DNA from: Dyadobacter sp. 676
Lineage (GTDB): Bacteria; Bacteroidota; Bacteroidia; Cytophagales; Spirosomataceae
Reading direction: 5' to 3'
DNA: 64,000 nt
Assembly (NCBI RefSeq): GCF_040448675.1
Contig: NZ_CP159289.1
Span: 2,170,001 to 2,234,000 of the forward strand
The notes under the pieces were generated by a model that saw nothing but the letters and a program-made list of their open reading frames with translations, was not told the origin of the DNA and searched no databases. Shown here piece by piece: positions 37,359-45,737 of this stretch; position 1 is the first letter of the stretch; every line of letters starts with the position of its first letter. A program made the translations under genes and the position numbers.

Positions 37359-38318
37359 ATGGCTACCGGACCCATTGTAACGCTTACAATAAATCCCGCG
37401 CTCGATAAAAGCTCCAACGTTCCGCGCATCGTACCAGACAACAAGCTGCGTTGCGAAACGCCTAATTTCGAGGCCGGAGGAGGCGGGATAAACGTAGCCA
37501 AGGCCATTCACAGGCTCGGAGGAAACCCGATAGCGATCTTCACAATCGGCGGACCGACCGGCCAACGCCTGCATAAGCTTGTCAAAAGCGAGGGCGTGGA
37601 AACCATGGTAATCGAAACCAAGCAATGGACCCGCGAGAACTTTCATGTGCTCGAAACAAGCACAGGCTTTCAATACCGCTTCGGAATGCCCGGCACCGAA
37701 ATGATGCCCACCGAAGTGCGTGCGATCCTGGAAACGATGGAAGAACTCGATCCTAAGCCTTCTTACATCATCGCCAGCGGCAGCCTTCCGCCGGGAGTCC
37801 CTTCCGACTTTTACGGGCAAATCGCCAAAATAGCCCACGACCAGGGGGCCCGCTTCATCGCCGATACTTCAGGCGACGCATTGCGCTATGCCACCGAAGC
37901 CGGTGTTTACCTACTGAAACCCAACATCACAGAGCTCAGCGAACTCGTAGGGGTGGATAAACTGGAAATGGACGAGGTCGACGACGCGGCGCGCGCGCTC
38001 ATCATACGCGGGCAATGCGAGATCGTGATCGTGTCCATGGGCGCAATGGGCGCGATGCTTGTCACCGAAGACCAGGTAGAGCACATTCCCGCGCCACCGG
38101 TACAACCCAAAAGTACGGTAGGGGCCGGCGACAGTATGCTCGCGGGCATTATCTGGACATTATCTCAGGGTAAATCCTACCGCGAGGCAGTCAGAATGGG
38201 GGTAGCCTGCGGAACCGCAGCGACAATGAACTCCGGCAGCGAGCTTTTCAGAATGCAGGATGTAAACCGCCTGCTCGACTGGCTGAACCGCTATGGAAAG
38301 CGCTATTCGGCGGGTTAA
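37359..38318 (+). CDS. pfkB: PfkB-family sugar-phosphate kinase (6-phosphofructokinase II type)
   Basis: 319 residues of the ribokinase fold. N-terminal TLTINPALDKSSNV and AGGGGINVAKAIHRLGG, a DTSGDAL region, the NITELSELVG signature, and the C-terminal anion-hole motif STVGAGDSMLAGI with the catalytic Asp. The GTAATMNSGSELF segment resembles E. coli PfkB more than 1-phosphofructokinases of the FruK type. It would phosphorylate fructose 6-phosphate in glycolysis; tagatose 6-phosphate or fructose 1-phosphate remain possible substrates. Confidence 0.85.
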   Translation: MATGPIVTLTINPALDKSSNVPRIVPDNKLRCETPNFEAGGGGINVAKAIHRLGGNPIAIFTIGGPTGQRLHKLVKSEGVETMVIETKQWTRENFHVLETSTGFQYRFGMPGTEMMPTEVRAILETMEELDPKPSYIIASGSLPPGVPSDFYGQIAKIAHDQGARFIADTSGDALRYATEAGVYLLKPNITELSELVGVDKLEMDEVDDAARALIIRGQCEIVIVSMGAMGAMLVTEDQVEHIPAPPVQPKSTVGAGDSMLAGIIWTLSQGKSYREAVRMGVACGTAATMNSGSELFRMQDVNRLLDWLNRYGKRYSAG

Positions 38319-38388
38319 TCAAATCCATTCCGGAGTAAATAGTAAGAAACCGGGAACACGGTCTTTTTCAAAATAAAAAGACCTGGTC

Positions 38389-39450
38389 ATGTCCGATACA
38401 CATTCCCGCCGTCAGTTCGCGAAAATCACCGCTGCTACTGCCGCCGCCCTTACTTTCAAGCCATTTTATATCCTGCACGCCAAACCCAAAGCGGACGGCG
38501 AGGTGATTGGTCATGGTACTCACCGGTACAAGGTGCACCAGGGCTGGGGTAACCTCGACGCTTCGCAGTTTCCGGTCAACAACTGCCACGAAATGGTGCA
38601 GGACAGCAAAGGCAGGCTTATCATGGTGGGGGATGAAATTAAAAACAATATCCTGGTGTATGACCGCTCGGGCAAGCTGCTCGAAAGCTGGGGACATGAA
38701 TTTCCGGGCGGGCATGGCCTTACGCTCTGGAACGCCAATGGCGAGGAATTCCTGTTCATCAGCGACCCCAATATCGGCAAGGTTTTTAAAACAGATTTAA
38801 AAGGAAAGATCCTGCTGACAATCGAACATCCTTCGAAAGTGGGCGCTTACAAAGAAAATGACCCATTCAAGCCCACTGAGACGGCCATTGGCCCCGACGG
38901 CACCATTTATGTTGCCGACGGCTACGGTTCTCAATGGATTTTGAGATACACCCCCAAAGGCGAGTTTATCGACAAGTTCGGCGGCTCCGGCGATGGCGAC
39001 GCGCAATTCTCCACCGCCCACGGCATCGCGATCGACTACCGCGACAAAGCCAATCCGACGCTCATCGTTACCTCCCGCGCGCACAACGCATTTAAGAAAT
39101 TCACATTGGATGGCAAATACATCAGCACGATCTTTCTTCCGGGCGCATTCGTCTGTCGGCCGGTTTTCAAAGACGATACGCTTTACGCGGGCGTATGCTG
39201 GTCGCGCCTGCGTTACCTGAACCAGACTCCCAATTCAGGCTTCGTAACGATCCTCGACAAATCCAACAAGGTGATATCGAATCCCGGCGGAACCAAACCC
39301 GAGTATCGAAACGGCGAGCTTCAACTGATGTTGCAGGAAAAACCGATATTCATGCATTGCCACGACGTTTGCATCGACAATGACCACAACATTTACGTGT
39401 GCCAGTGGAATGCGAAGAAAACTTACCCGGTGAAACTGGAAAGGGTTTAA
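38389..39450 (+). CDS. Tat-exported six-bladed beta-propeller protein
   Basis: 353 residues. A twin-arginine signal (SRRQFAKITAATAAALTF) indicates export in folded form to the periplasm. The rest contains NHL-like repeats (GKLLESWGHEFPGGHGLTLW, ETAIGPDGTIYVADGYGSQW, GIAIDYRDKANPTLIVTSR, HDVCIDNDHNIYVCQWN), which build a beta-propeller. Similar Bacteroidota proteins are annotated only as 6-bladed propellers or peptidylglycine-monooxygenase-like proteins; no catalytic residues are assigned. It follows pfkB by 70 bases but need not be related in function. Confidence 0.78.
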   Translation: MSDTHSRRQFAKITAATAAALTFKPFYILHAKPKADGEVIGHGTHRYKVHQGWGNLDASQFPVNNCHEMVQDSKGRLIMVGDEIKNNILVYDRSGKLLESWGHEFPGGHGLTLWNANGEEFLFISDPNIGKVFKTDLKGKILLTIEHPSKVGAYKENDPFKPTETAIGPDGTIYVADGYGSQWILRYTPKGEFIDKFGGSGDGDAQFSTAHGIAIDYRDKANPTLIVTSRAHNAFKKFTLDGKYISTIFLPGAFVCRPVFKDDTLYAGVCWSRLRYLNQTPNSGFVTILDKSNKVISNPGGTKPEYRNGELQLMLQEKPIFMHCHDVCIDNDHNIYVCQWNAKKTYPVKLERV

Positions 39451-39464
39451 CCTGAGCAGGCACA

Positions 39465-39513
39465 AACAATAAAATCGATCCGCTGGCTGCGCTAGCGGAT
39501 CAATTTTATTGTT
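39465..39513. terminator. Bidirectional terminator between convergent genes
   Basis: A long stem, AACAATAAAAT and GATCCGCT on the left with AGCGGATC and ATTTTATTGTT on the right (39465-39513), one unpaired base on each side. It includes the last codons and stop of the minus-strand membrane protein gene. Confidence 0.8.
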
Positions 39514-40250
39514 ATCCCATTCACCACCATGGTGGAAACCGTCAGAATACCATAAGCTGCTCCGATCGGCATTTGCGGAACAAGCCATGCCACTCCCACC
39601 AGAAAAGCCACAAATCCGTAACCCGCGAGCAGCAAACCGTACAAAATCCGGATCGCCGCGTCGGAACCCTGCTGCGAATGCGTGAACACCGCCAGCGTTG
39701 AAGTCATGATCGGAAACGGCGTCAGTATCCCGCTCCATGTAGGCCCTAGGTAATCGGCCGCCTGCGTCAGCATTACCACGAAAAACGTCGCGACGAGCAT
39801 TCTCAGAGGAATATCCCAGGAGGGTTGTTTCCTGAAATCGGGTTTTGACTTCGGTTTCGGGAAAAAATATAAAACGAGTGTCAGCACGATCAGGTTAAGG
39901 CCGACAGCGGCGGGAAGCGAAATATCACGGCCGAGGGAAAGCAACGCCACCACGAAAAATGCGCCGTAGCTGATAAAAACGGTAGGTAACCAATTCAATC
40001 TGGCAGACAATATCGCATATATCAACGCGAAAAGCATTGTTCCTACCGAGCCCAGTAATGCGGAGGTAATAGTCGAAGCCACGAATGCGGCGCCGTGTTC
40101 CAGGGCAATGAAGAACGATATCGGCCCCGCTACCCACGGGAAACCGCCGATCCAGCCGCCCAACCCTTCACCCCACTTGCGAACGGCCAATGTGACTCCG
40201 GCAATAAGCGGGGGCATAAGGACGATCTTGGCTAAAAGCAGGTCTGACAA
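39492..40250 (-). CDS. Integral membrane protein of unknown function
   Basis: 252 residues with about seven or eight hydrophobic spans (for example LLLAKIVLMPPLIAGVTLAV, GSVGTMLFALIYAILSA, VFISYGAFFVVALLSLG, LLLAGYGFVAFLVGVAWLV). A GGWIGGFPWVAGPISFFIAL segment after the first span is distinctive. I cannot name a family or substrate. Its stop lies inside the terminator hairpin, and its start is 160 bases from the divergent TonB receptor gene, on the far side of the receptor's zinc-type operator. Confidence 0.65.
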   Translation of the reverse strand: MSDLLLAKIVLMPPLIAGVTLAVRKWGEGLGGWIGGFPWVAGPISFFIALEHGAAFVASTITSALLGSVGTMLFALIYAILSARLNWLPTVFISYGAFFVVALLSLGRDISLPAAVGLNLIVLTLVLYFFPKPKSKPDFRKQPSWDIPLRMLVATFFVVMLTQAADYLGPTWSGILTPFPIMTSTLAVFTHSQQGSDAAIRILYGLLLAGYGFVAFLVGVAWLVPQMPIGAAYGILTVSTMVVNGITIKLIR

Positions 40251-40334
40251 TGGATTAATGCGGCAAAATGTTGCACAAATTTACATTTAACAGCTTAATG
40301 CACTGAAAATTTGAGAAAATAGTTCCTTGTTTTA

Positions 40335-40377
40335 ATTGCAACACAGTTGCAATCATTTTACTTTTGCAACGTTGTAA
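40335..40377 (+). promoter_or_regulatory. Promoter with overlapping Zur-type palindromes ahead of the TonB receptor
   Basis: ATTGCAAC-ACA-GTTGCAAT (40335-40353) is a perfect 8+3+8 palindrome. Its left half supplies the -33 TTG (40336-40338); after 20 bases comes the -7 element TACTTTTG (40359-40366). A second near-palindrome TTGCAAC-GTTGTAA (40364-40377) overlaps the -7. A repressor bound here would block the promoter. The same layout recurs at 43916-43956 before the MerC-like gene, so one regulator, most simply the Zur-like protein at 43378, is inferred to act on both. Confidence 0.7.
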
Positions 40378-40410
40378 CAAAAAGAAAATAACCCACCTGG
40401 TCGTACGTCG

Positions 40411-42742
40411 ATGTCCTTTGCGAAAAATTTAACGCTAACGCTCCTGCTGTCACTGGCTTCCCTGATCGCTGCCGGCCAGAAACAGGCTTGCGAATGCTTT
40501 GTGAAGGGCGTGGTGAAAGACCGGCATACGGGCCAGCCTATCGTTGGTGCCACAGTGCTCATTATAGGGCAGAACAACGGCGTTTTCACCGACGCGAACG
40601 GTCGTTATGAACTTCGCGATCTTTGCCCCGGCAACTATACACTGGAATGCCGCATTGTGGGCTACAATCCGTTTCAGCAAAAAGTCGATCTGACGGCCGG
40701 GCATGAAGAAAACTTCAACCTGCTCGAACAGGAAGTGCATTTGCACGATGTGGAAATCACCGCGCACCGGACGGACGCGCCTTCGTCACAACCGGTAACC
40801 ACGATTTCAGGTGCCGATCTCGATAAAACACGCGGGCAAACGCTCGGCGAAAGCCTGAAAGGCATAACCGGCGTCACCACCATGCAAACCGGTTCGTCTA
40901 TCGCCAAACCGGTTATTCACGGCCTGCATAGCAACCGCGTGCTGATTATGAACAACGGCATTCGCCAGGAAGGCCAGCAATGGGGCTCCGAGCACGCACC
41001 GGAGATCGATCCGTTCATCGCAACGAGGATTTCGGTGGTAAAAGGCGCCGCGGGAGTCCGGTACGGTTCGGATGCGATCGGCGGGGTAATCCTGGTGGAA
41101 CCCGAAGAGTTGCCCGTCGACAAACCCGTTAGCGGCGAACTGAATGCGGTAGGGTTTTCCAATGGCCGGCAGGGCGTTTTATCGGGCACCGCGCAAGGTG
41201 GGCTAAGTCTTATCAAAGGTTTTGGCTGGCGCGCGCAGGGAACCATCAAGCGTGGCGGCAATATCCGTACGCCGAATTACTACCTCGACAACACCGGCAT
41301 CAGCGAAAACAACTTCTCGCTCGCTGCCGGTTATCGCCATAAGGGCCTGGGAATCGATGTATTTTACAGTCGTTTTGATACGCAGATAGGCATCTTCTCC
41401 GGCTCGCACATCGGCAGCGTTACCGACTTGCTGAATGTGATCAAAAACGGCGAACCGTTCGTTAAATCGGGTTTCAGCTACGCGATTAACCGCCCCAACC
41501 AGAATGCGACGCACGAATTGCTGAAAGCCGAAACGCATTACCATTTCCAGGACGGTAACCGCCTGCAATGGACGATCGCGCGGCAGTACAACAACCGCAA
41601 CGAGTTCGATTTGCACCGGCCCCGCAACGACAGCATAGCGGCGCTCAACCGCCCGGAACTGACATTCAAACTCACTTCATTGACAAACGACGTGGTTTGG
41701 GACCACAAACCCCTTGCCGGAAAGATCAGCGGGCAGGTCGGTGTAAGCACATTATACCAATACAACCTGATGAGCGGCCGCCCGTTGATCCCCAACTTCA
41801 ACCAGTTCAACATCGGCCTGTTCTGGATAGAGCGGTACGTGACCGGCAAATGGGAACTGGAAGCCGGCTTGCGTTACGATTACCGGACATTGAAAACCTA
41901 CCGGATCGTAAACCGTAAGAAAATCGCCGACCACTTCGATTTCGGCAATTTTTCGGGAACGGCGGGTGCTACGCGCAATTTTTCAGAACGTTTTTCCGCG
42001 CGGGTGAACGCGGGTACGGCCTGGCGCGCGCCTAACGTGAGCGAGCTGTTCAGCGACGGCGTGCACCATGGCGCAGCCGCATACGAGAAGGGCGACGCCA
42101 CCTTGCAACCCGAAAAAGCGCTCAATTCGATCGCCAGTGTGAAGTACGCCGCGCCGAAATGGAGTGTCGAAGTGGGGGGGATATTACAATTATATTTTTG
42201 ATTTCATTTACCTGAAACCGCAACCGGAGCCCATTCTGACGATCCGTGGCGCATTTCCCTACTTCAAATACACACAAACCGACGCTTCTTTCAAAGGCAT
42301 CGACGTGACGGGCAACTGGGAATTTTTGAAACGGATAACGGTTTCAAGCAAGCTCACTTACCTGCGCGTGTATGACGAGCGAAACGATAATTATCTGGTG
42401 ATGATCCCGCCGAACAGGTTGGACAGCCAATTGAAATACCAGTTTCCCGACCGCGGCAAATGGAAAGACGGCTTTGTATCAATCGGAAACCTGCTGGTAG
42501 CAGAGCAGAAACGCGTTCCTGAAAACAGCGACTTCCTGCCGCCGCCCAAAGCCTATTCGCTCTGGAACCTGCAAGCCGGTACAACGCTGCACCTTACCGA
42601 AAAGCAGCTGCTCGAAATCGGCATTAATGTGCAGAACCTTTTTAACGCGGTTTACAGGGATTACCTGAACCGCTTCCGTTACTATGCCGACGACATGGGC
42701 CGCAATGCTTCGCTTCGCCTGAAATGGAAATTCGGTGCCTGA
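40411..42742 (+). pseudogene. TonB-dependent receptor, ZnuD-like, split by a frameshift
   Basis: Frames 40411-42201 and 42164-42742 join into one 776-residue outer-membrane receptor if one G is removed from the run of seven G at 42174-42180; the reading is then WSVEVGG followed by YYNYIFDFIYLKPQ. Order: signal peptide (1-22), a carboxypeptidase-regulatory-like domain (about 30-110, FVKGVVKDRHTGQPIVGATV), plug (about 125-235, with KPVIHGLHSNRVLIMNNGIR and GSEHAPEIDPF), and a 22-strand barrel ending in LRLKWKFGA. The segment RAPNVSELFSDGVHHGAAAY followed by EKGDATL closely resembles the ZnuD zinc receptor family. With the palindromic operator upstream and a Zur-like gene nearby, zinc uptake is the best inference. 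The break is probably a sequence error. Confidence 0.85.
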
Positions 42743-42784
42743 AAACGAGTTTTTAATCACAATACTTAATTAAATCTACAACAT

Positions 42785-43339
42785 ATGAAAATGAACCGTA
42801 AGCTGACCTGGATGATGCTAGCCGGGATGACAATGGCATTCGTGCAATGCAAGGATTCGGGCGACGATGTGGAACCGGACGACGAGAATGAACTGATCAC
42901 CTCCGTGACGTTGAAGTTCACCGAGCAGGGAACCTCCAACGTCAGCAGCTTCTCCTATAAGGATGCGGACGGCGATGGTGGTAATGCTCCCACAAGGTTC
43001 GATACGATTTCACTGAAACCGAACACGACGTATACGCTGGCTATCGAGCTGCTCGACGAGAGCAAATCGCCGGTTGACGATATTACCGAAGAAGTGGAAG
43101 AGGAATCCGACGAGCATTTGTTTGTGTACACGCCCACTCCGGCGGCATTGCTGACGTACACTTACGGCGACAAGGACAAAAACAATTATCCTATCGGTCT
43201 CACCGGCTCCGCAAAAACCGGTGCGGCAGGCAAGGGCACATTGAAAGTGCAGTTACGCCATCAGCCGGGCGCCAAAAACGGAACGCCGACACCTGGTAGC
43301 GACGACGTGAATCTCGATTTCCAGTTGAAAGTACAGTAA
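42785..43339 (+). CDS. Acidic lipoprotein encoded behind the TonB receptor
   Basis: 184 residues with a lipoprotein signal (MAFVQC, Cys22 if counted from ATG 42785) followed by a very acidic segment DSGDDVEPDDENE. The mature part is beta-rich and contains EEVEEESDEH and several Asp/Glu/His-rich patches that could bind a metal. It starts 42 bases after the receptor stop and is followed by a terminator, so it forms an operon with the receptor. Lipoproteins of this size behind ZnuD-like receptors are known in Bacteroidota without an assigned role; capturing zinc at the outer membrane or in the periplasm is an inference. Confidence 0.7.
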   Translation: MKMNRKLTWMMLAGMTMAFVQCKDSGDDVEPDDENELITSVTLKFTEQGTSNVSSFSYKDADGDGGNAPTRFDTISLKPNTTYTLAIELLDESKSPVDDITEEVEEESDEHLFVYTPTPAALLTYTYGDKDKNNYPIGLTGSAKTGAAGKGTLKVQLRHQPGAKNGTPTPGSDDVNLDFQLKVQ

Positions 43340-43343
43340 AACA

Positions 43344-43375
43344 AAAAAGGATCGGCCGAATGACCGATCCTTTTT
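43344..43375. terminator. Bidirectional terminator between the lipoprotein and zur
   Basis: Perfect 12-bp stem AAAAAGGATCGG (43344-43355) with CCGATCCTTTTT (43364-43375), eight-base loop. Convergent genes on both sides. Confidence 0.9.
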
Positions 43376-43377
43376 GG

Positions 43378-43788
43378 CTAGTTACATTTCGGGCAAACGC
43401 CCTGTATCAGCAGATTGAAATGCTCGGGATGATATCCGTCCGGCAGTTGCACGGCGGGAATGTGCAGATTTTCCAGGCAATTGGTTTCGCCACACGCGCT
43501 GCATTTGAAGTGAATGTGATCGTGCTGGTGCTTTTCTTCCGAACAGCTGTGGGAGCACAATGCGTAGCGAAGCCCTTCGTCGTCGAGTACCTTGTGAATA
43601 ATGCCTTTTTCGAGGAACGTCTTAAGTGTCCTGTATATGGTTACGCGGTCGTAGCTCTCTCCCAACGCACCTTCCAGATCACCGTGCGATAATGCGTTCT
43701 TCCTATTGATAAATGTCGAAAGCACGTCTTCGCGACACGTGGTCGTACGCAGGTGATGCACTTTCAGCGTTTCTCTTAACTGGTCCAT
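43378..43788 (-). CDS. zur: Fur-family repressor, probably Zur
   Basis: 136 residues from the ATG at 43788 (a TTG lies three codons earlier). Winged helix (RTTTCREDVLSTFINRKNAL, DRVTIYRTLKTFLEKGII) and a C-terminal domain with HQHDHIHFKCSACGETNCL and a final CPKC, giving two Cys pairs for the structural zinc. Both neighbours, the ZnuD-like receptor and the MerC-like protein, carry the same palindrome in their promoters, the arrangement expected for a zinc-uptake repressor. The assignment as Zur rather than Fur rests on this context. Confidence 0.78.
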   Translation of the reverse strand: MDQLRETLKVHHLRTTTCREDVLSTFINRKNALSHGDLEGALGESYDRVTIYRTLKTFLEKGIIHKVLDDEGLRYALCSHSCSEEKHQHDHIHFKCSACGETNCLENLHIPAVQLPDGYHPEHFNLLIQGVCPKCN

Positions 43789-43915
43789 TGTTTCCAACAG
43801 TTTGATAATTCCTCCCTTCTAAAACCCTTCCCGCCAAAGTTAAGTTCTAACGGGTTCAAATTCCAAAGATTCCGATTACACTTTCATGGCCTGAAACTAC
43901 CCGTTAAAAATTTTC

Positions 43916-43956
43916 TGCAACGCGGTTGCAAGTTCAACCCGATCGTGTTACTTTTG
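43916..43956 (+). promoter_or_regulatory. Promoter with Zur-type palindrome ahead of the MerC-like gene
   Basis: TGCAAC-GCG-GTTGCA (43916-43930); its right half provides the -33 TTG (43926-43928), then 20 bases, then the -7 TACTTTTG (43949-43956), followed by CAAC as at the receptor promoter. Start codon at 43978. Confidence 0.65.
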
Positions 43957-43977
43957 CAACATTATTGTATGTAGGAA

Positions 43978-44373
43978 ATGAAAGCAGTACACTCACATGG
44001 CAGGGCCGACTACATTGGGATATTAGGATCCGTGTTGTGCATTATCCATTGCCTACTGGTTCCCGCATTGGCGCTCGGTTCGTCGGTGGCTAATCATAGC
44101 CACACACATATCGGCCTTATATCACTCGATTATTTTTTTATTCTGATCAACGGCGTCGCGGTTTTCTACGCCACCCGTGACCACCGCTCTCCGGGCATTC
44201 GCGTCCTGCTTTGGGGCGCATTGGCGGTTTTTTCCGTGTCGCTCATTTTCGAAGGCCGCCATCAGGTCTTCTCATGGCTGGGTTACGTCGGTTCGGGCCT
44301 GCTGATCATAGGCCACTTCCTGAACCTCTACATTTGCCAGATCGCCCCGCGATTGAAGTACAAAACCCGCTGA
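43978..44373 (+). CDS. MerC-domain membrane protein
   Basis: 131 residues with four membrane spans. The first span carries the MerC signature, a Cys and a CxxxHC-like pair (GSVLCIIHCLLVPAL). MerC proteins move mercury in resistance operons, but stand-alone MerC-domain proteins in Bacteroidota are linked to zinc. The upstream Zur-type operator supports a role in zinc transport or homeostasis. N-terminal and loop His residues (HSHGRAD, NHSHTH) fit metal binding. It ends one base before the stop of the convergent serine hydrolase gene. Confidence 0.75.
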   Translation: MKAVHSHGRADYIGILGSVLCIIHCLLVPALALGSSVANHSHTHIGLISLDYFFILINGVAVFYATRDHRSPGIRVLLWGALAVFSVSLIFEGRHQVFSWLGYVGSGLLIIGHFLNLYICQIAPRLKYKTR

Positions 44374-45624
44374 TCATTTATCGTATTCCACTTCGAAACG
44401 GCTGAGGTCGGGGCGGTTAGAGTGCTTGCGGTCTAATTCATATTCAAAAAAAGTCTTGCCCAGATCGGCCATAAACGGGAAACCGACGGTTTCGTAGTCG
44501 TACTTGTCATCGTTGAAGATTCCGTCCTCGTTACAATAGATCACGGCTGTCAACATAAATTCTATCCCTTTCTCAAAATCGGCGATGTAGGCATTGTCGA
44601 GCAGGAAGCCATATGCGTCGCCGCATTTATTGAAAAGGCGGATATGACGCGGTAGCCTCGTTTTCGTAGCCCCGAAAAGCAGGAATTTCACATAACCATC
44701 GTAGTAATCGTCGGTATAGCTCGCCGGGTAACTCGTTTCCACCGGAAACTGCGACATATATTGGTACAGAAACCGGTAATCGTCCTCCGTCAGGTTAAAC
44801 CGCTGCGAAGGCGGCACCTGGTCCGGAAAAAAAAGCGTTTTCAGCAGGCGATGCTGCTCTTCAAGGGGAAAGAAGTTCTTTTTGGTAAAATCGAACGGCT
44901 CGTTCACCAGCGCACCGTCCTTCATATAACCTTTGCCCAACATAATAGGTCCGGGCACGTTATATTCCTTCCCGTTAAACTTTGCGGGCTGCTCGAAAAC
45001 GACCTTCCCGTCCTTTTCGAACCTGATCGGATTCGTGTAACGGTTGTTTTCCGGGCCGATCGGCGAGTCGAGACGGTGCAGAATACGACAGTCTTTAAAG
45101 CCTTTTTTATGCAGGCTGTCATTAAATTCCTGTTGGCCGATGAATTCATACAGCCGGTTAAAAGCATCGTTATCACTCGCGAGCAGGATTTTCTTCGCAT
45201 AATGGGCAACGGACGGCAGCCCGTTCTCCGAGCTCGTGTCGGCTTTGACGGCCGTCTGTTCGGGCCTTACCGCGTCCGTAAACATCGGCGTATATTTATC
45301 GATCCCCAACTTGTTCAGTTTTTCGAATGCGAGCGCAACTGCCGGTAGTTTAACAGTGCTGGCCGGATAAAAATACTCGCCGGTATTTACCCGGTAGCCA
45401 TGCGTAGTAAAATGCGGGACGTTGTTTTTATTCCTGTCGATCTTCGTGTACAGGATTTGCACCTTGTATTTATCGGGATTTTGCAGGATTTCCGAGAACC
45501 GCTCGGGATGCTTTTTTAATAGTTTTTCGATGAAGTTATCCGGGTGATATTGTGCGTGGGTTGGCAGGGCGGCCAGTTGTAACGACAAGAAAAGCAACAG
45601 TTTATGGTTTCTAAAAAAAAGCAT
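44374..45624 (-). CDS. Secreted serine hydrolase, class A beta-lactamase-like fold
   Basis: 416 residues from the ATG at 45624 (a GTG lies five codons earlier). Signal peptide cut near THAQ. Active-site motif SxxK in YPASTVKLPAV (about residue 87) and the SDN loop in LLASDNDAFNRL place it in the beta-lactamase/D-Ala-D-Ala-hydrolase superfamily. The KTG triad is not obvious, and the C-terminal part is longer than in true class A enzymes. Substrate unknown; antibiotic hydrolysis cannot be assumed. It converges on the MerC-like gene with no room for a terminator between them. Confidence 0.75.
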   Translation of the reverse strand: MLFFRNHKLLLFLSLQLAALPTHAQYHPDNFIEKLLKKHPERFSEILQNPDKYKVQILYTKIDRNKNNVPHFTTHGYRVNTGEYFYPASTVKLPAVALAFEKLNKLGIDKYTPMFTDAVRPEQTAVKADTSSENGLPSVAHYAKKILLASDNDAFNRLYEFIGQQEFNDSLHKKGFKDCRILHRLDSPIGPENNRYTNPIRFEKDGKVVFEQPAKFNGKEYNVPGPIMLGKGYMKDGALVNEPFDFTKKNFFPLEEQHRLLKTLFFPDQVPPSQRFNLTEDDYRFLYQYMSQFPVETSYPASYTDDYYDGYVKFLLFGATKTRLPRHIRLFNKCGDAYGFLLDNAYIADFEKGIEFMLTAVIYCNEDGIFNDDKYDYETVGFPFMADLGKTFFEYELDRKHSNRPDLSRFEVEYDK

Positions 45625-45737
45625 GGACAAATCGGGCACGTGTTAGCCGAATATACGATTTTTTATTTTAAAGGGTACCCGGAATTATATTTTACTCCAT
45701 GCATCCTTTTCCTGTCAGACTTAAAATAGGGCAAATA

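Noticed and set aside
43978..44373. Mercury resistance operon
   Set aside because: Only a MerC-type domain is present, no merA, merT or merP; the promoter carries the zinc-type palindrome.
44374..45624. Antibiotic-resistance beta-lactamase
   Set aside because: SxxK and SDN are present, but length and C-terminal part differ from true class A enzymes and no clear KTG is seen; kept as a serine hydrolase of unknown substrate.
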